From assembly GCF_902499045.1 (NCBI RefSeq), contig NZ_CABVPL010000029.1, positions 1 through 64,000 of the forward strand: a stretch of 64,000 nucleotides of DNA, read 5' to 3'. Shown here in pieces: positions 34,859 to 43,046 of the stretch. This DNA comes from Burkholderia latens (lineage in GTDB: Bacteria; Pseudomonadota; Gammaproteobacteria; Burkholderiales; Burkholderiaceae). Position 1 is the first letter of the stretch. Each line of letters starts with the position of its first letter. Below the pieces are notes generated by a model that saw only the letters and a program-made list of their open reading frames with translations, searched no databases and was not told where the DNA came from. Made by a program: the position numbers and the translations under genes.

Positions 34859-36706
34859 CTAATCGCCATGTCGTGACCGAGCACGCTTCGTGCCCGCGGC
34901 GGCTCGAATCGCGCCTTCGTCCAGCGCAAGGTCGATCACGACGGGATCGTGGTCCGACGAACGGTATGCATCGGATGCGTAATAGGCCGCCCGTTGCGCC
35001 GGCGTTTTGTAATCGGGCACGGATTGCAGCGCAACCGGTTCGTCGGCGTTGACGTGCCACGCGTGCACGGCCTTCACGCGGGCGGCAAGCGGGGACGTCG
35101 CGAGCGCGTGGTCGAGGTTGCCCGCTTCGCCGCGGAATACGTAGCTGTAGCCGGCATGGCCGGCGAAGCGCGCAACGAGGTTCGTGTAGCCGTGCGCTTC
35201 GAGTGCGCGCAGCGGATCTTCGTTCGCGTAGCTGTTCAGGTCGCCGATCAGCAGCACGCCGTCGGCCGCGGCGCCGGTCGGGGTCGTCGCGAGCCACGCG
35301 GCGATGCGCTCGGCCGCGCGCGTGCGCGCCGCGTTCCAGCAGCCCTGGCCGTCGGACTGGTCGAGATCGGCGCCGGCGGCGCGCGGGCAGTTCTTCGACT
35401 TCAGGTGATTGACCGCGACCGTGAATGCGCGGATGCCGCCGATGCGTCGAAACGTCTGCGCGAGCGGCTGGCGGTTGCGCCCGTCGAGCGCGACGGTCGA
35501 CGCGCGGCCGACCGGTTCGATCGTCCGGCTGTCGTACAGCAGCGCGACCGCGATCGCATCGCGGCCGAGCCGCGCGGTGCCGGGGTGGACCGCGCGCCAG
35601 CCGTCGCCGAGCCGGGCCGTGAGCCGCTGCACGGCACTTGCTTCGCCGTAGCCGTTGTTCGCGATCTCCATCAGGCCGATCACGTCGGCGCCCAGTGCGC
35701 GCAGCGCGGCGACGATCTTCGCTTCCTGTCGCGCGAACGCGGCGGGTGTCTTCGCGCCGCGAACGGGCTGGTCGCCGAGGCCGCCGCCGTCGCCGTCGCC
35801 GTTGAAGTAGTTGAACACGTTGAACGACGCGACGCGCACGTCGGCCTGCGGATGCCGCGCCGGCGCATCGGTCCGCGGATTCGGCGCGGCGTCGAATACG
35901 GGCGCCATCGCCGGTACGGGCTGCAGTCGCCAGGTGCCGTAGCGCTTCTCGAGCACGCCATCGACGCCGCGAACCGTGTAGCCCGCGCGCAACGTGTTGG
36001 CGGCACTCAGTGCGGGCGGCGGATAGCGGGCGATCGCGGGGTTTACGCGGCTCGAGCCGTCGTCGAGCACGATCCGGTTGCGCGCATTGACCGCAGCCCG
36101 CGCGGCGGCTTGCGCCGGCGGCGCCACGTGAGTGGGCGCGTATAGGCGGCCGTGGCTGAGCACGATGCTGCCGTAGCGGCCCAGCTCGAAAGTGTCGCTG
36201 ACCGTCAGCGTTTGCGGAAACCGCACGCGCATGCCTTCATGCGCGGCAAAAACGGCGTCGTCGTCGACCGGCAGCGTCAGCGAGGCCGGCGTGACGGTCT
36301 GCCCGCGTGCGCACACGGCCGCGTGGCCCGACAGCGTCAGTTGCGTGCGGCCGTATTTCTGCTCGATCCTGCCGGTGACGTGCACGAGTTCGCCCGGGCG
36401 GACGCGTGCGTTCGGCGCATAGACGAACAGGCCTTCCGGGACGCCGGGCCGGTGCCGCCGCTGCGCGTCCGCCTGCTGGACGAAGAACCCGCCGAAGCCG
36501 TCGGCGCCGCCGAATGCCGCGGTGACGACCGCTTCGATCGACGTGGTGCGGCCGGCCAGCGGCGAGCGGCCGCCGGGATGCCGGATGTCGGCGATCGCCA
36601 TGGTCGGGCCGCCGCAGTCGGCGCTGACCGGCAGCGCGGCGCTGGCGGGCGCGGTGCAAAGGGCGACGGAGGCGGCGAGCGCGAACGGCGGCGGCAGGCG
36701 TGACAT
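34859..36706 (-). CDS. Secreted endonuclease/exonuclease/phosphatase family nuclease (ExeM/NucH-like)
   Basis: An exported 615-residue protein with signal peptide (LAASVALCTAPASA). An OB-like domain follows at about 50-150 (VHVTGRIEQKYGRTQLTLSG). The C-terminal EEP nuclease domain has VRVASFNVFNYF, GLMEIANNG, LLIGDLNSYANEDPL and SSDHDPVVIDL with the metal-binding and catalytic His/Asp residues. The architecture is that of extracellular DNases (ExeM, NucH), used for nutrient release or biofilm turnover. Start chosen at 36706; upstream codons lack a signal-like sequence. Confidence 0.88.
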   Translation of the reverse strand: MSRLPPPFALAASVALCTAPASAALPVSADCGGPTMAIADIRHPGGRSPLAGRTTSIEAVVTAAFGGADGFGGFFVQQADAQRRHRPGVPEGLFVYAPNARVRPGELVHVTGRIEQKYGRTQLTLSGHAAVCARGQTVTPASLTLPVDDDAVFAAHEGMRVRFPQTLTVSDTFELGRYGSIVLSHGRLYAPTHVAPPAQAAARAAVNARNRIVLDDGSSRVNPAIARYPPPALSAANTLRAGYTVRGVDGVLEKRYGTWRLQPVPAMAPVFDAAPNPRTDAPARHPQADVRVASFNVFNYFNGDGDGGGLGDQPVRGAKTPAAFARQEAKIVAALRALGADVIGLMEIANNGYGEASAVQRLTARLGDGWRAVHPGTARLGRDAIAVALLYDSRTIEPVGRASTVALDGRNRQPLAQTFRRIGGIRAFTVAVNHLKSKNCPRAAGADLDQSDGQGCWNAARTRAAERIAAWLATTPTGAAADGVLLIGDLNSYANEDPLRALEAHGYTNLVARFAGHAGYSYVFRGEAGNLDHALATSPLAARVKAVHAWHVNADEPVALQSVPDYKTPAQRAAYYASDAYRSSDHDPVVIDLALDEGAIRAAAGTKRARSRHGD

Positions 36707-36912
36707 GGAGCGTTCCCCAGGAAGAAAATTCGAGCATTCGGGACGGCATCTTGACGGCAAAATCGCGTGTTGCGGTCGAAATGGCCATCAGGCCGATGCC
36801 GAACGGCCAACGATGGCGGCAGCGCGCGCCGGGGCTGTTACGCTTCGCATCTGGCGTGTCATTTCGGCCCGCGATCCGAACGCTTGCACGCACGGCCCTA
36901 CAGGAGATCTCC

Positions 36913-37266
36913 ATGTCGTACATGCTGTTGATTGTCGAACCGACCGGCCAGCGCGCCGAGCGCACGCTGGAAGACGGGCAGGCGCTTTACGCGCGGATGG
37001 TCGATTTTGCCGAGACGCTGAAAGCGCGCGGCGTGCTGCGCGGCGTCGAGTCGCTGGAGCGTTCCGAACGCGCGACGCGCGTGCAGGTGCGCGACGGCGA
37101 GACGCGCCTCGTCGACGGTCCGTTCGCCGAGGCGAAGGAAATGGTCGGCGGCTTCTTCATCGTCGACGTCGACACGCGCGACGAAGCGATCGAGATCGCG
37201 CGCCAGTGCCCGGCCGCGCAATGGTGCACGGTCGAAGTCCGTGCGGTCGGCCCGTGTTTCCTGTGA
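36913..37266 (+). CDS. YCII/DGPF-domain protein 1
   Basis: A 117-residue single-domain protein of the YCII (DGPF) family. It begins MSYMLLIVEP and has the conserved VDGPFAEAKEMVGGFFIVDV. YCII proteins have a dimeric alpha+beta barrel fold with unclear chemistry, and are typical partners of ECF42 sigma factors. AGGAGATCTCC precedes the ATG. It is the first gene of a four-gene module ending with the sigma factor. Confidence 0.88.
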   Translation: MSYMLLIVEPTGQRAERTLEDGQALYARMVDFAETLKARGVLRGVESLERSERATRVQVRDGETRLVDGPFAEAKEMVGGFFIVDVDTRDEAIEIARQCPAAQWCTVEVRAVGPCFL

Positions 37267-37388
37267 CGGCCGCTTCTCGGTGTTAACCCGGATTCGTCGT
37301 GCCGCACGTCGATCCGGCGGCTTGCCGCCCGTCGTCCGTATGAGGCGCCGATGAGCGGACGCCGCTATTCACCGACAAGGAGTGAGCG

Positions 37389-37811
37389 ATGCGATTCATG
37401 ATCATGATCCGGGCGAACGCCGTCAGCGAATCCGACGCATTGCCGGACAACCGGCTGGTCGAGGCGATGACGGCCTATCACGAGGAACTGGCCAACGCCG
37501 GCGTGCTGCTCGATGCGAACGGCCTGCGCCCGAGCAAGCGCGGCTGGCGCGTGCGGTACACCGGCGGCAAGGGCACGGTCGTTGACGGCCCGTTCGCGGA
37601 GACGAAGGAACTGATCGCCGGCTATACGCTGATCCAGGTGCGCTCGCGCGACGAAGCGCTGGAATGGACGCGCCGCTTTCCGGCGCCGTTCGGCGCGGAG
37701 ATGGACTGCGAGATCGAGGTGCGGCCGCTGTTCGAACTCGACGACCTGACGCCGAGCGAAGCGGTCGAGCGGTTTCGCGACCTCAACGTCGGGCGCAGCC
37801 GGCCCGTGTGA
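37389..37811 (+). CDS. YCII/DGPF-domain protein 2
   Basis: A 140-residue second YCII protein. It begins MRFMIMIRAN, contains VVDGPFAETKELIAGYTLIQV, and has a longer C-terminal segment (GAEMDCEIEVRPLFELDDL), typical of the larger YCII subgroup. The ATG follows AAGGAGTGAGCG. It lies between the first YCII gene and the VOC gene and is probably co-transcribed with both. Confidence 0.88.
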   Translation: MRFMIMIRANAVSESDALPDNRLVEAMTAYHEELANAGVLLDANGLRPSKRGWRVRYTGGKGTVVDGPFAETKELIAGYTLIQVRSRDEALEWTRRFPAPFGAEMDCEIEVRPLFELDDLTPSEAVERFRDLNVGRSRPV

Positions 37812-37837
37812 ACGCGTCGTCACCAGGAGCGATCTTC

Positions 37838-38254
37838 ATGCACAGGATGGTGTTCATCAATTTGCCGGTGGCCGACCTGCCGCGCGCGAAGGCGTTCTAT
37901 GTCGCGCTCGGCTTCGGCGTCGTGCCGGCGTACACGACCGAACAGGGCGCGTGCATCCGCGTCGGCGACGCGATCTTCGTGATGCTGCTCGTACGGCCGT
38001 TTTTCCAGACCTTCACCGGCAAGACGCTGGTCGAACCGGCGACGCACGTGCAGGTGCTGCCGTGCCTGTCGTGCGACAGCCGTGCCGACGTCGATGCGCT
38101 CGTCGCGAAGGCGCGGGCGGCCGGCGGCGCGGTGCCGCGTGAGCCGCACGCGTATCCGGGCATGTATACCCACGACTTTGCCGACCCGGACGGCCACGAA
38201 TGGGGGCTGGTCTACGCGGAGCACGACGCGGCCGGCCAGGGGCCGGCGTCGTGA
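37838..38254 (+). CDS. VOC-family (glyoxalase/PhnB-like) protein
   Basis: A 138-residue vicinal-oxygen-chelate fold protein with the two beta-alpha-beta-beta-beta halves: MVFINLPVADLPRAKAFY at the start and THDFADPDGHEWGLVY at the end. Catalytic function cannot be assigned; such proteins accompany ECF41/42 modules. Its stop overlaps the GTG start of the sigma factor (GTGA), so the two are translationally coupled. Confidence 0.88.
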   Translation: MHRMVFINLPVADLPRAKAFYVALGFGVVPAYTTEQGACIRVGDAIFVMLLVRPFFQTFTGKTLVEPATHVQVLPCLSCDSRADVDALVAKARAAGGAVPREPHAYPGMYTHDFADPDGHEWGLVYAEHDAAGQGPAS

Positions 38255-39519
38255 CGCGCGAGGCGACCCATCGTGCGATCGAGGCCGTCTGGCGAATCGA
38301 GGCGCCGAAGATCATCGCCCGCGCCGCACGGGTGGTGCGCGACGTCGGCGTGGCCGAGGAGCTTGCGCAGGATACGCTCGTCGCGGCGCTCGAGCACTGG
38401 CCCGTCGATGGCGTGCCCGACAACCCCGCTGCGTGGCTGATGACGGCCGTGAAGCGGCGCGCGCTCGATCGGGTCCGGCAGGAGTCGCTGCACGCGGCGA
38501 AACGCGACCAGCTCGGACATGAAATGGACGCACTCGAAGCGCACGTCGTCCCGGACATCGCGGACGCGATCGCCGATGCGCGCGACGACGATATCGGCGA
38601 CGACCTGCTGCGGCTGATCTTCACGTCGTGCCATCCGGTGCTGTCGACCGATGCGCGCGTCGCGCTGACGTTGCGGCTGCTCGGCGGGCTGACCACGGGC
38701 GAGATCGCGCGCGCGTTCCTGTCGCCGGAGCCGACGATCGCGCAGCGCATCGTGCGCGCGAAGCGCACGCTCGCGGCGGCGCGCGTGCCGTTCGAGGTGC
38801 CGGCCGCAGATGCGCGGCCCGCGCGTCTCGCGTCGGTGCTCGAAGTGATCTATCTGGTGTTCAACGAAGGCCATGCGGCAACCTCGGGCGACGACTGGAC
38901 GCGCCCGGCGCTGTGCGACGAGGCGCTGCGGCTCGGCCGCGTGCTGGCCGGGCTGATGCCGGACGAAAGCGAGGTGCTCGGGCTCGTCGCGCTGATGGAG
39001 CTGCAGGCGTCGCGCATGCATGCGCGTACCGATGCGCACGGGCGGCCCGTGCTGCTGCTCGACCAGGATCGCAGCCGGTGGGATCCATTGCTGATCCGGC
39101 GCGGCCTCGCGGCGCTCGACCGGGCAACGAAGCTCGGCGGCGTGCGCGGACCGTATGCGCTGCAGGCCGCGCTGGCGGCGTGCCATGCGCGTGCGCGGCA
39201 TGCGTCGGAGACGGACTGGGCGCAGATCGTCGCGCTGTACGACGCGCTTGCCGAGGTCGCGCCGTCGCCCGTCATCGAGCTGAACCGCGCGGTGGCGGTG
39301 GGAATGGCGTTCGGGCCGGCCGCGGCGCTGGAGATCGTCGACGTGCTGCGCGACGATCCGGCGCTCGCGCGTTATCACTGGCTGCCGAGCGTGCGCGGCG
39401 ACCTGCTCGCGAAGCTCGGGCGCGCGGACGAAGCGAAGGCGGAATTCCGCCGCGCGGCCGAATTGACCCGCAACGAGCGCGAAAGGGAATTGCTGCTGAA
39501 GCGGGCGACGGATGCGTGA
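38251..39519 (+). CDS. ECF42-type RNA polymerase sigma factor with C-terminal extension
   Basis: A 422-residue extracytoplasmic-function sigma factor. Region 2 spans residues about 10-80 (VRDVGVAEELAQDTLVAALEHW, AWLMTAVKRRALDRVRQE). Region 4 lies near 140-185 (GGLTTGEIARAFLSPEPTIAQRI). A C-terminal helical TPR-like extension of about 220 residues follows (VLGLVALMELQASRM, VIELNRAVAVGMAFG). This length and the two YCII genes define ECF42; these lack a classical anti-sigma gene and are thought to be controlled by their own extension. GTG start overlaps the VOC stop. Confidence 0.92.
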   Translation: MTREATHRAIEAVWRIEAPKIIARAARVVRDVGVAEELAQDTLVAALEHWPVDGVPDNPAAWLMTAVKRRALDRVRQESLHAAKRDQLGHEMDALEAHVVPDIADAIADARDDDIGDDLLRLIFTSCHPVLSTDARVALTLRLLGGLTTGEIARAFLSPEPTIAQRIVRAKRTLAAARVPFEVPAADARPARLASVLEVIYLVFNEGHAATSGDDWTRPALCDEALRLGRVLAGLMPDESEVLGLVALMELQASRMHARTDAHGRPVLLLDQDRSRWDPLLIRRGLAALDRATKLGGVRGPYALQAALAACHARARHASETDWAQIVALYDALAEVAPSPVIELNRAVAVGMAFGPAAALEIVDVLRDDPALARYHWLPSVRGDLLAKLGRADEAKAEFRRAAELTRNERERELLLKRATDA

Positions 39520-39552
39520 CGCGTGACTCGCGGCGCCGCATGGGTATGCTGC

Positions 39553-39633
39553 GCCGCAAGCCGCAAGCCGCAAGCCGCAAGCCGCAAGCCGCAAGCCGCA
39601 AGCCGCAAGCCGCAAGCCGCAAGCCGCAAGCCG
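39553..39633. repeat. Heptanucleotide tandem repeat (GCCGCAA, 11.6 copies)
   Basis: Eleven perfect copies of GCCGCAA run from 39553 to 39629, followed by a partial GCCG. The block lies 33 bp after the sigma factor stop and about 170 bp before the rubrerythrin start. Its purity suggests recent slippage. Confidence 0.97.
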
Positions 39634-39804
39634 ACCCCAAATCCGTCCCCTATCGTCCGGATTGAAAAAGCCTATTGGGGGATGCGAACGCAAGCGCCTA
39701 GATTGAAGAGCACGATGCGTGCGCGCTCCGCACCCGCATCGTTCCCCACATACATCATCGGCCCGGCTTCGCACGCGGCCGCGCCGACTTCAACGGAGGC
39801 GCAA

Positions 39805-40227
39805 ATGGCTCAACTCAAGGGCAGCAAGACCGAAGAGAATCTGAAGGCCGCATTCGCGGGCGAATCGCAAGCGAACCGGCGTTATCTGTATTTCGCTTCG
39901 AAGGCCGACGTCGAAGGCCAGAACGACGTGGCCGCGCTGTTCCGCTCGACCGCCGAAGGCGAAACCGGCCACGCGCACGGCCACCTCGAATACCTCGAAG
40001 CCGTCGGCGATCCGGCGACGGGGCTGCCGTTCGGCTCGTCGCGGCTGAACCTCGAATCGGCGATCGCCGGCGAGACCCACGAATACACCGACATGTATCC
40101 GGGCATGGCCAAGACGGCGCGCGAAGAAGGCTTCGACGAAATCGCGAACTGGTTCGAGACGCTCGCGAAGGCCGAACGCAGCCACGCGAACCGCTACACG
40201 AAGGCGCTGGACGCGCTCGTCGACTGA
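39805..40227 (+). CDS. Rubrerythrin (diiron domain only)
   Basis: A 140-residue ferritin-like diiron protein that reduces H2O2. The four-helix bundle ligands are visible in [30 protein letters not shown] and [11 protein letters not shown]. No C-terminal rubredoxin (CxxC) domain is present, so electrons must come from another protein, possibly the Fe-S oxidoreductase encoded next. The ATG follows GGAGGCGCAA. This gene, the Fe-S protein and the DUF3501 gene form a recurrent triad. Confidence 0.92.
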   Translation: MAQLKGSKTEENLKAAFAGESQANRRYLYFASKADVEGQNDVAALFRSTAEGETGHAHGHLEYLEAVGDPATGLPFGSSRLNLESAIAGETHEYTDMYPGMAKTAREEGFDEIANWFETLAKAERSHANRYTKALDALVD

Positions 40228-40347
40228 CGCGAGCCGCCGCCAGCCCGCACGACCGGCGCGGAACATCCGGCGGCCGGCCGTGCGTCGATCGCCGCCCGCC
40301 GCGCGGGCGGTGCGTCCGCGCGCATGCGCGCCACGCTGGAGCGCACC

Positions 40348-41685
40348 ATGCCCCACAAGGAAGGCAGTCTCGAAGCCCCGACCCGGCATCCGCTCGACTG
40401 GCAGTCCGAAGCGTTCTACGACCAGGCCGCGATCGACGCGGAAATGACGCGCGTCTTCGACATCTGCGCCGGATGCCGGCGCTGCGTGTCGCTGTGCGGC
40501 GCGTTTCCCGCGCTGTTCGACCTCGTCGACGACACACCGATGGGCGACGTCGACGAAGTGCCGAAGGCCGCGTTCGGCAAGGTCGTCGACCAGTGCTATC
40601 TGTGCGACCTCTGCTACATGACGAAATGCCCGTACGTGCCGCCGCACGCATGGAACGTCGACTTCCCGCACCTGATGCTGCGCGCGAAGGCGGCCCGCTA
40701 CCAGCGCGGCGAAGCGCCGCTGCGCGACGAGGTGTTGTCGAACACCGACGCGCTCGGCCATTTCGCGGGCATTCCGATCGTCACGCAGGCGGTGAACGCG
40801 GTGAATCGCACGCCGCCCGCGCGCCACGCGCTCGAAGCGGTGCTGGGCGTCGACCGCAATGCGTGGCTGCCGGAATTCGCGCCGCGCAAATTTCGCCGCG
40901 CCGCGAAGCGCTCGGACGGCCCGCCGGTACGCGACGGCGAACGCACGCCCGGCAAGGTCGCGATCTACGCGACGTGCTACGTGAATTTCAACGAGCCCGG
41001 CATCGGCCACGACCTGCTCGCGATCCTCGCGCACAACGAGATTCCGTACGAGCTCGTCAGCCGCGAAGCCTGCTGCGGGATGCCGCTGCTCGAGCAGGGC
41101 AACCTCGCCGGTGTCGCCGCGAAGAAGGCCGTCAACATCCCCGTGCTGGAGCGCTACGCGCGCGACGGCTATGCGCTGATCGGCGCGATCCCGAGCTGCG
41201 TGCTGATGTACAAGAGCGAACTGCCGCTGATGTTTCCCGATGACGAAGCCGTGCGCGCGGTGGCCGATGCGTTCTGGGATCCGTTCGAATACGTGATCGC
41301 GCGGCATCGCGACGGCTTGCTGAAGACGGATTTCAAGCAGGGCCTCGGCACCGTGTCGTATCACGTGCCGTGCCATGCGCGCGTGCAGAACATCGGCCGC
41401 AAGACGGCCGACACGCTGTCGCTCGTGCCGGATACGCGCGTGAACGTCGTCGAGCGCTGTTCCGGTCACGCGGGCACGTTCGGCGTGAAGAAGGCGTTCC
41501 ATGCGGACGCGATGCGCATCGGCACGCCGGTGTTCAACGCGATGGCCGAGCCGAAGCCGGATGTCGTGTCGTCGGACTGCGCGCTCGCCGGTCATCACAT
41601 CGTGCAGGGGATCGGCGAGAAGGGGCTGCCGGACGCGCCGCTCGCGCATCCGCTCACGCTGCTGCGCCGCGCGTACGGCATCTGA
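40348..41685 (+). CDS. GlpC-like Fe-S oxidoreductase with two CCG domains
   Basis: A 445-residue protein with two [4Fe-4S] ferredoxin motifs (CAGCRRCVSLC and CYLCDLCYMTKCP, residues about 40-95) and two cysteine-rich CCG-type domains (EACCGMPLLEQG; ERCSGHAGTFG). It is related to GlpC and heterodisulfide reductase subunit B and probably passes electrons between a quinone or thiol pool and rubrerythrin. ATG 40348 was chosen because CTGGAGCGCACC precedes it; an ATG at 40324 is also in frame. Confidence 0.88.
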   Translation: MPHKEGSLEAPTRHPLDWQSEAFYDQAAIDAEMTRVFDICAGCRRCVSLCGAFPALFDLVDDTPMGDVDEVPKAAFGKVVDQCYLCDLCYMTKCPYVPPHAWNVDFPHLMLRAKAARYQRGEAPLRDEVLSNTDALGHFAGIPIVTQAVNAVNRTPPARHALEAVLGVDRNAWLPEFAPRKFRRAAKRSDGPPVRDGERTPGKVAIYATCYVNFNEPGIGHDLLAILAHNEIPYELVSREACCGMPLLEQGNLAGVAAKKAVNIPVLERYARDGYALIGAIPSCVLMYKSELPLMFPDDEAVRAVADAFWDPFEYVIARHRDGLLKTDFKQGLGTVSYHVPCHARVQNIGRKTADTLSLVPDTRVNVVERCSGHAGTFGVKKAFHADAMRIGTPVFNAMAEPKPDVVSSDCALAGHHIVQGIGEKGLPDAPLAHPLTLLRRAYGI

Positions 41686-41747
41686 CGCGCTGGAACCCCC
41701 TTCGTTGCGAACACATCGACGACATCCGACGACATCGAGGACATCCC

Positions 41748-42329
41748 ATGACGCTGACCCGCAACTCCCTGCTGACGCTCGAAGCGTACGCGAAGATCCG
41801 CAAGGCCGAACACGCGCGGCTCGTCGCGTACAAGCGCCGCCGCGCGGTGGCGCTCGGCAACCATCTGCGCTTGCTGTTCGAGGACGAGACGACGATCCGC
41901 TATCAGATCCAGGAGATGCTGCACATCGAGAAGATCTTCGACGAGGCCGGCATCGAAGGCGAGCTGGAAGCCTATCTGCCGCTCGTGCCCGACGGCACGA
42001 ACCTGAAGGCGACGCTGCAGATCGAATACGAGCACGAGGCCGAGCGGCGGGCGGCGCTCGCGCGGCTGATCGGCGTCGAGGATCGCGTGTACCTGCAGGT
42101 GGACGGCCATCCGGCCGTGTATGCGATCGCCGACGAGGATCTCGACCGCGACAACGCGGAGAAGACGTCGGCCGTGCACTTCGTGCGCTTCGAATTGAGC
42201 GGGCCGATCCGCACGGCGCTCAAGGACGGCGCCGCGCTGTCGATCGGCTGCGATCATTCGGCCTATACGGTCGCGCCGCAACGCGTGGATGCCGACGTGG
42301 CCGCATCGCTCGCCGGTGATCTGCGCTGA
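41748..42329 (+). CDS. DUF3501 family protein
   Basis: A 193-residue soluble protein of unknown function. It starts MTLTRNSLLTLEAYAKIRK and contains LRLLFEDETTIRYQIQEML and HFVRFELS, matching DUF3501 proteins encoded beside rubrerythrin and Fe-S oxidoreductase genes. The gap to the Fe-S gene is 62 bp. A role in the peroxide-reduction pathway is inferred only from the conserved neighbourhood. Confidence 0.8.
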   Translation: MTLTRNSLLTLEAYAKIRKAEHARLVAYKRRRAVALGNHLRLLFEDETTIRYQIQEMLHIEKIFDEAGIEGELEAYLPLVPDGTNLKATLQIEYEHEAERRAALARLIGVEDRVYLQVDGHPAVYAIADEDLDRDNAEKTSAVHFVRFELSGPIRTALKDGAALSIGCDHSAYTVAPQRVDADVAASLAGDLR

Positions 42330-42689
42330 CGCGTTCGTTGCCGGGGCAACGATCGCGGCCACTGCGTTCGCCGGCCCCTGCGGCACAGTCCGCCGGCAGG
42401 CGCCGTGCGCATTTCGCGTCCAAGATGTAACAAGCGTGTCCGCGCTTGCATGCCGAGAAGCAATGTGCATTGGACGTCAGCGCGCTTTCGTGACTCGCAG
42501 AGAAACAATAAAAAGATTGTGCACGGAGATAATTCGGTTCGGCGCAATTTGAACGATTTACCGATCCGTGAATGTCTTGTTACGAATTTATCCCTGATTT
42601 ACCGATTTTAGGCGGCAGTCCCGCTGTTTGTTACCGACGAGGGTCGGATCACTCGCGAACAGCCGTGGCGCAGCCCGCTGGCACACCCC

Positions 42690-42716
42690 GGAAAGCCCCG
42701 CCGGACGGGGCTTTCC
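42690..42716. terminator. Stem-loop with 11-bp stem
   Basis: GGAAAGCCCCG (42690-42700) pairs with CGGGGCTTTCC (42706-42716) around CCGGA. There is no U-tract on the plus strand. It probably ends transcription from the DUF3501 operon, though it is 360 bp away. Confidence 0.6.
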
Positions 42717-42814
42717 AGCCGCACGCATAACGATCGCGTAAAAAAATTCAAGGGTAAATGGATTGCGCTTCCTTGGCAGGTTGTTTCAGTGAGTAACATT
42801 AAGTCATTGTCATA

Positions 42815-42842
42815 TTGAGATAAACCCTAGGGATGGTATGCT
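42815..42842 (+). promoter_or_regulatory. Candidate sigma-70 promoter with extended -10
   Basis: TTGAGA (42815-42820) and TATGCT (42837-42842) are separated by 16 bp, and a TGG precedes the -10. A CCCTAGGG palindrome sits in the spacer. It would drive the gene at 43047 with a 200-base leader. Confidence 0.4.
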
Positions 42843-43046
42843 TCGTGCACAAAAATTCCCACATTGGAGTGAGACCGTGATTTGTGCGCCATTGCCGGGA
42901 ATGGCGGCACCGGGAAAGTGCGGTGTCGCGCCGGCATGCACAACAATCGGATAACCATAATGTGCAACCGGGTCGCCCCGTGACGCGATGCGTGACGACG
43001 GCGCCGACAATCGCAGCCCCGGCCTGGCTGCGTGGAGAAATCAACT

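Larger units (their letters stand above)
42330..43046. other. 717-bp intergenic region before the IS402-like regulator candidate
   Basis: The region holds a strong stem-loop (42690-42716), AT-rich tracts and a promoter-like pair (42815-42842). Short frames on both strands (up to 94 codons) lack ribosome sites and are taken as chance. The length suggests complex regulation or loss of a gene. Confidence 0.5.

Noticed and set aside
39553-39633. CRISPR array
   Set aside because: The repeat unit is seven bases without spacers; it is a simple tandem repeat.
42330-42611. Short ORFs of 60-94 codons after DUF3501
   Set aside because: Overlapping on both strands, poor ribosome sites and no recognisable features.
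42765-42795. Second sigma-54 promoter (TTGGCAGGTTGTTTCA)
   Set aside because: The GG is present but the -12 GC is missing at the needed distance.
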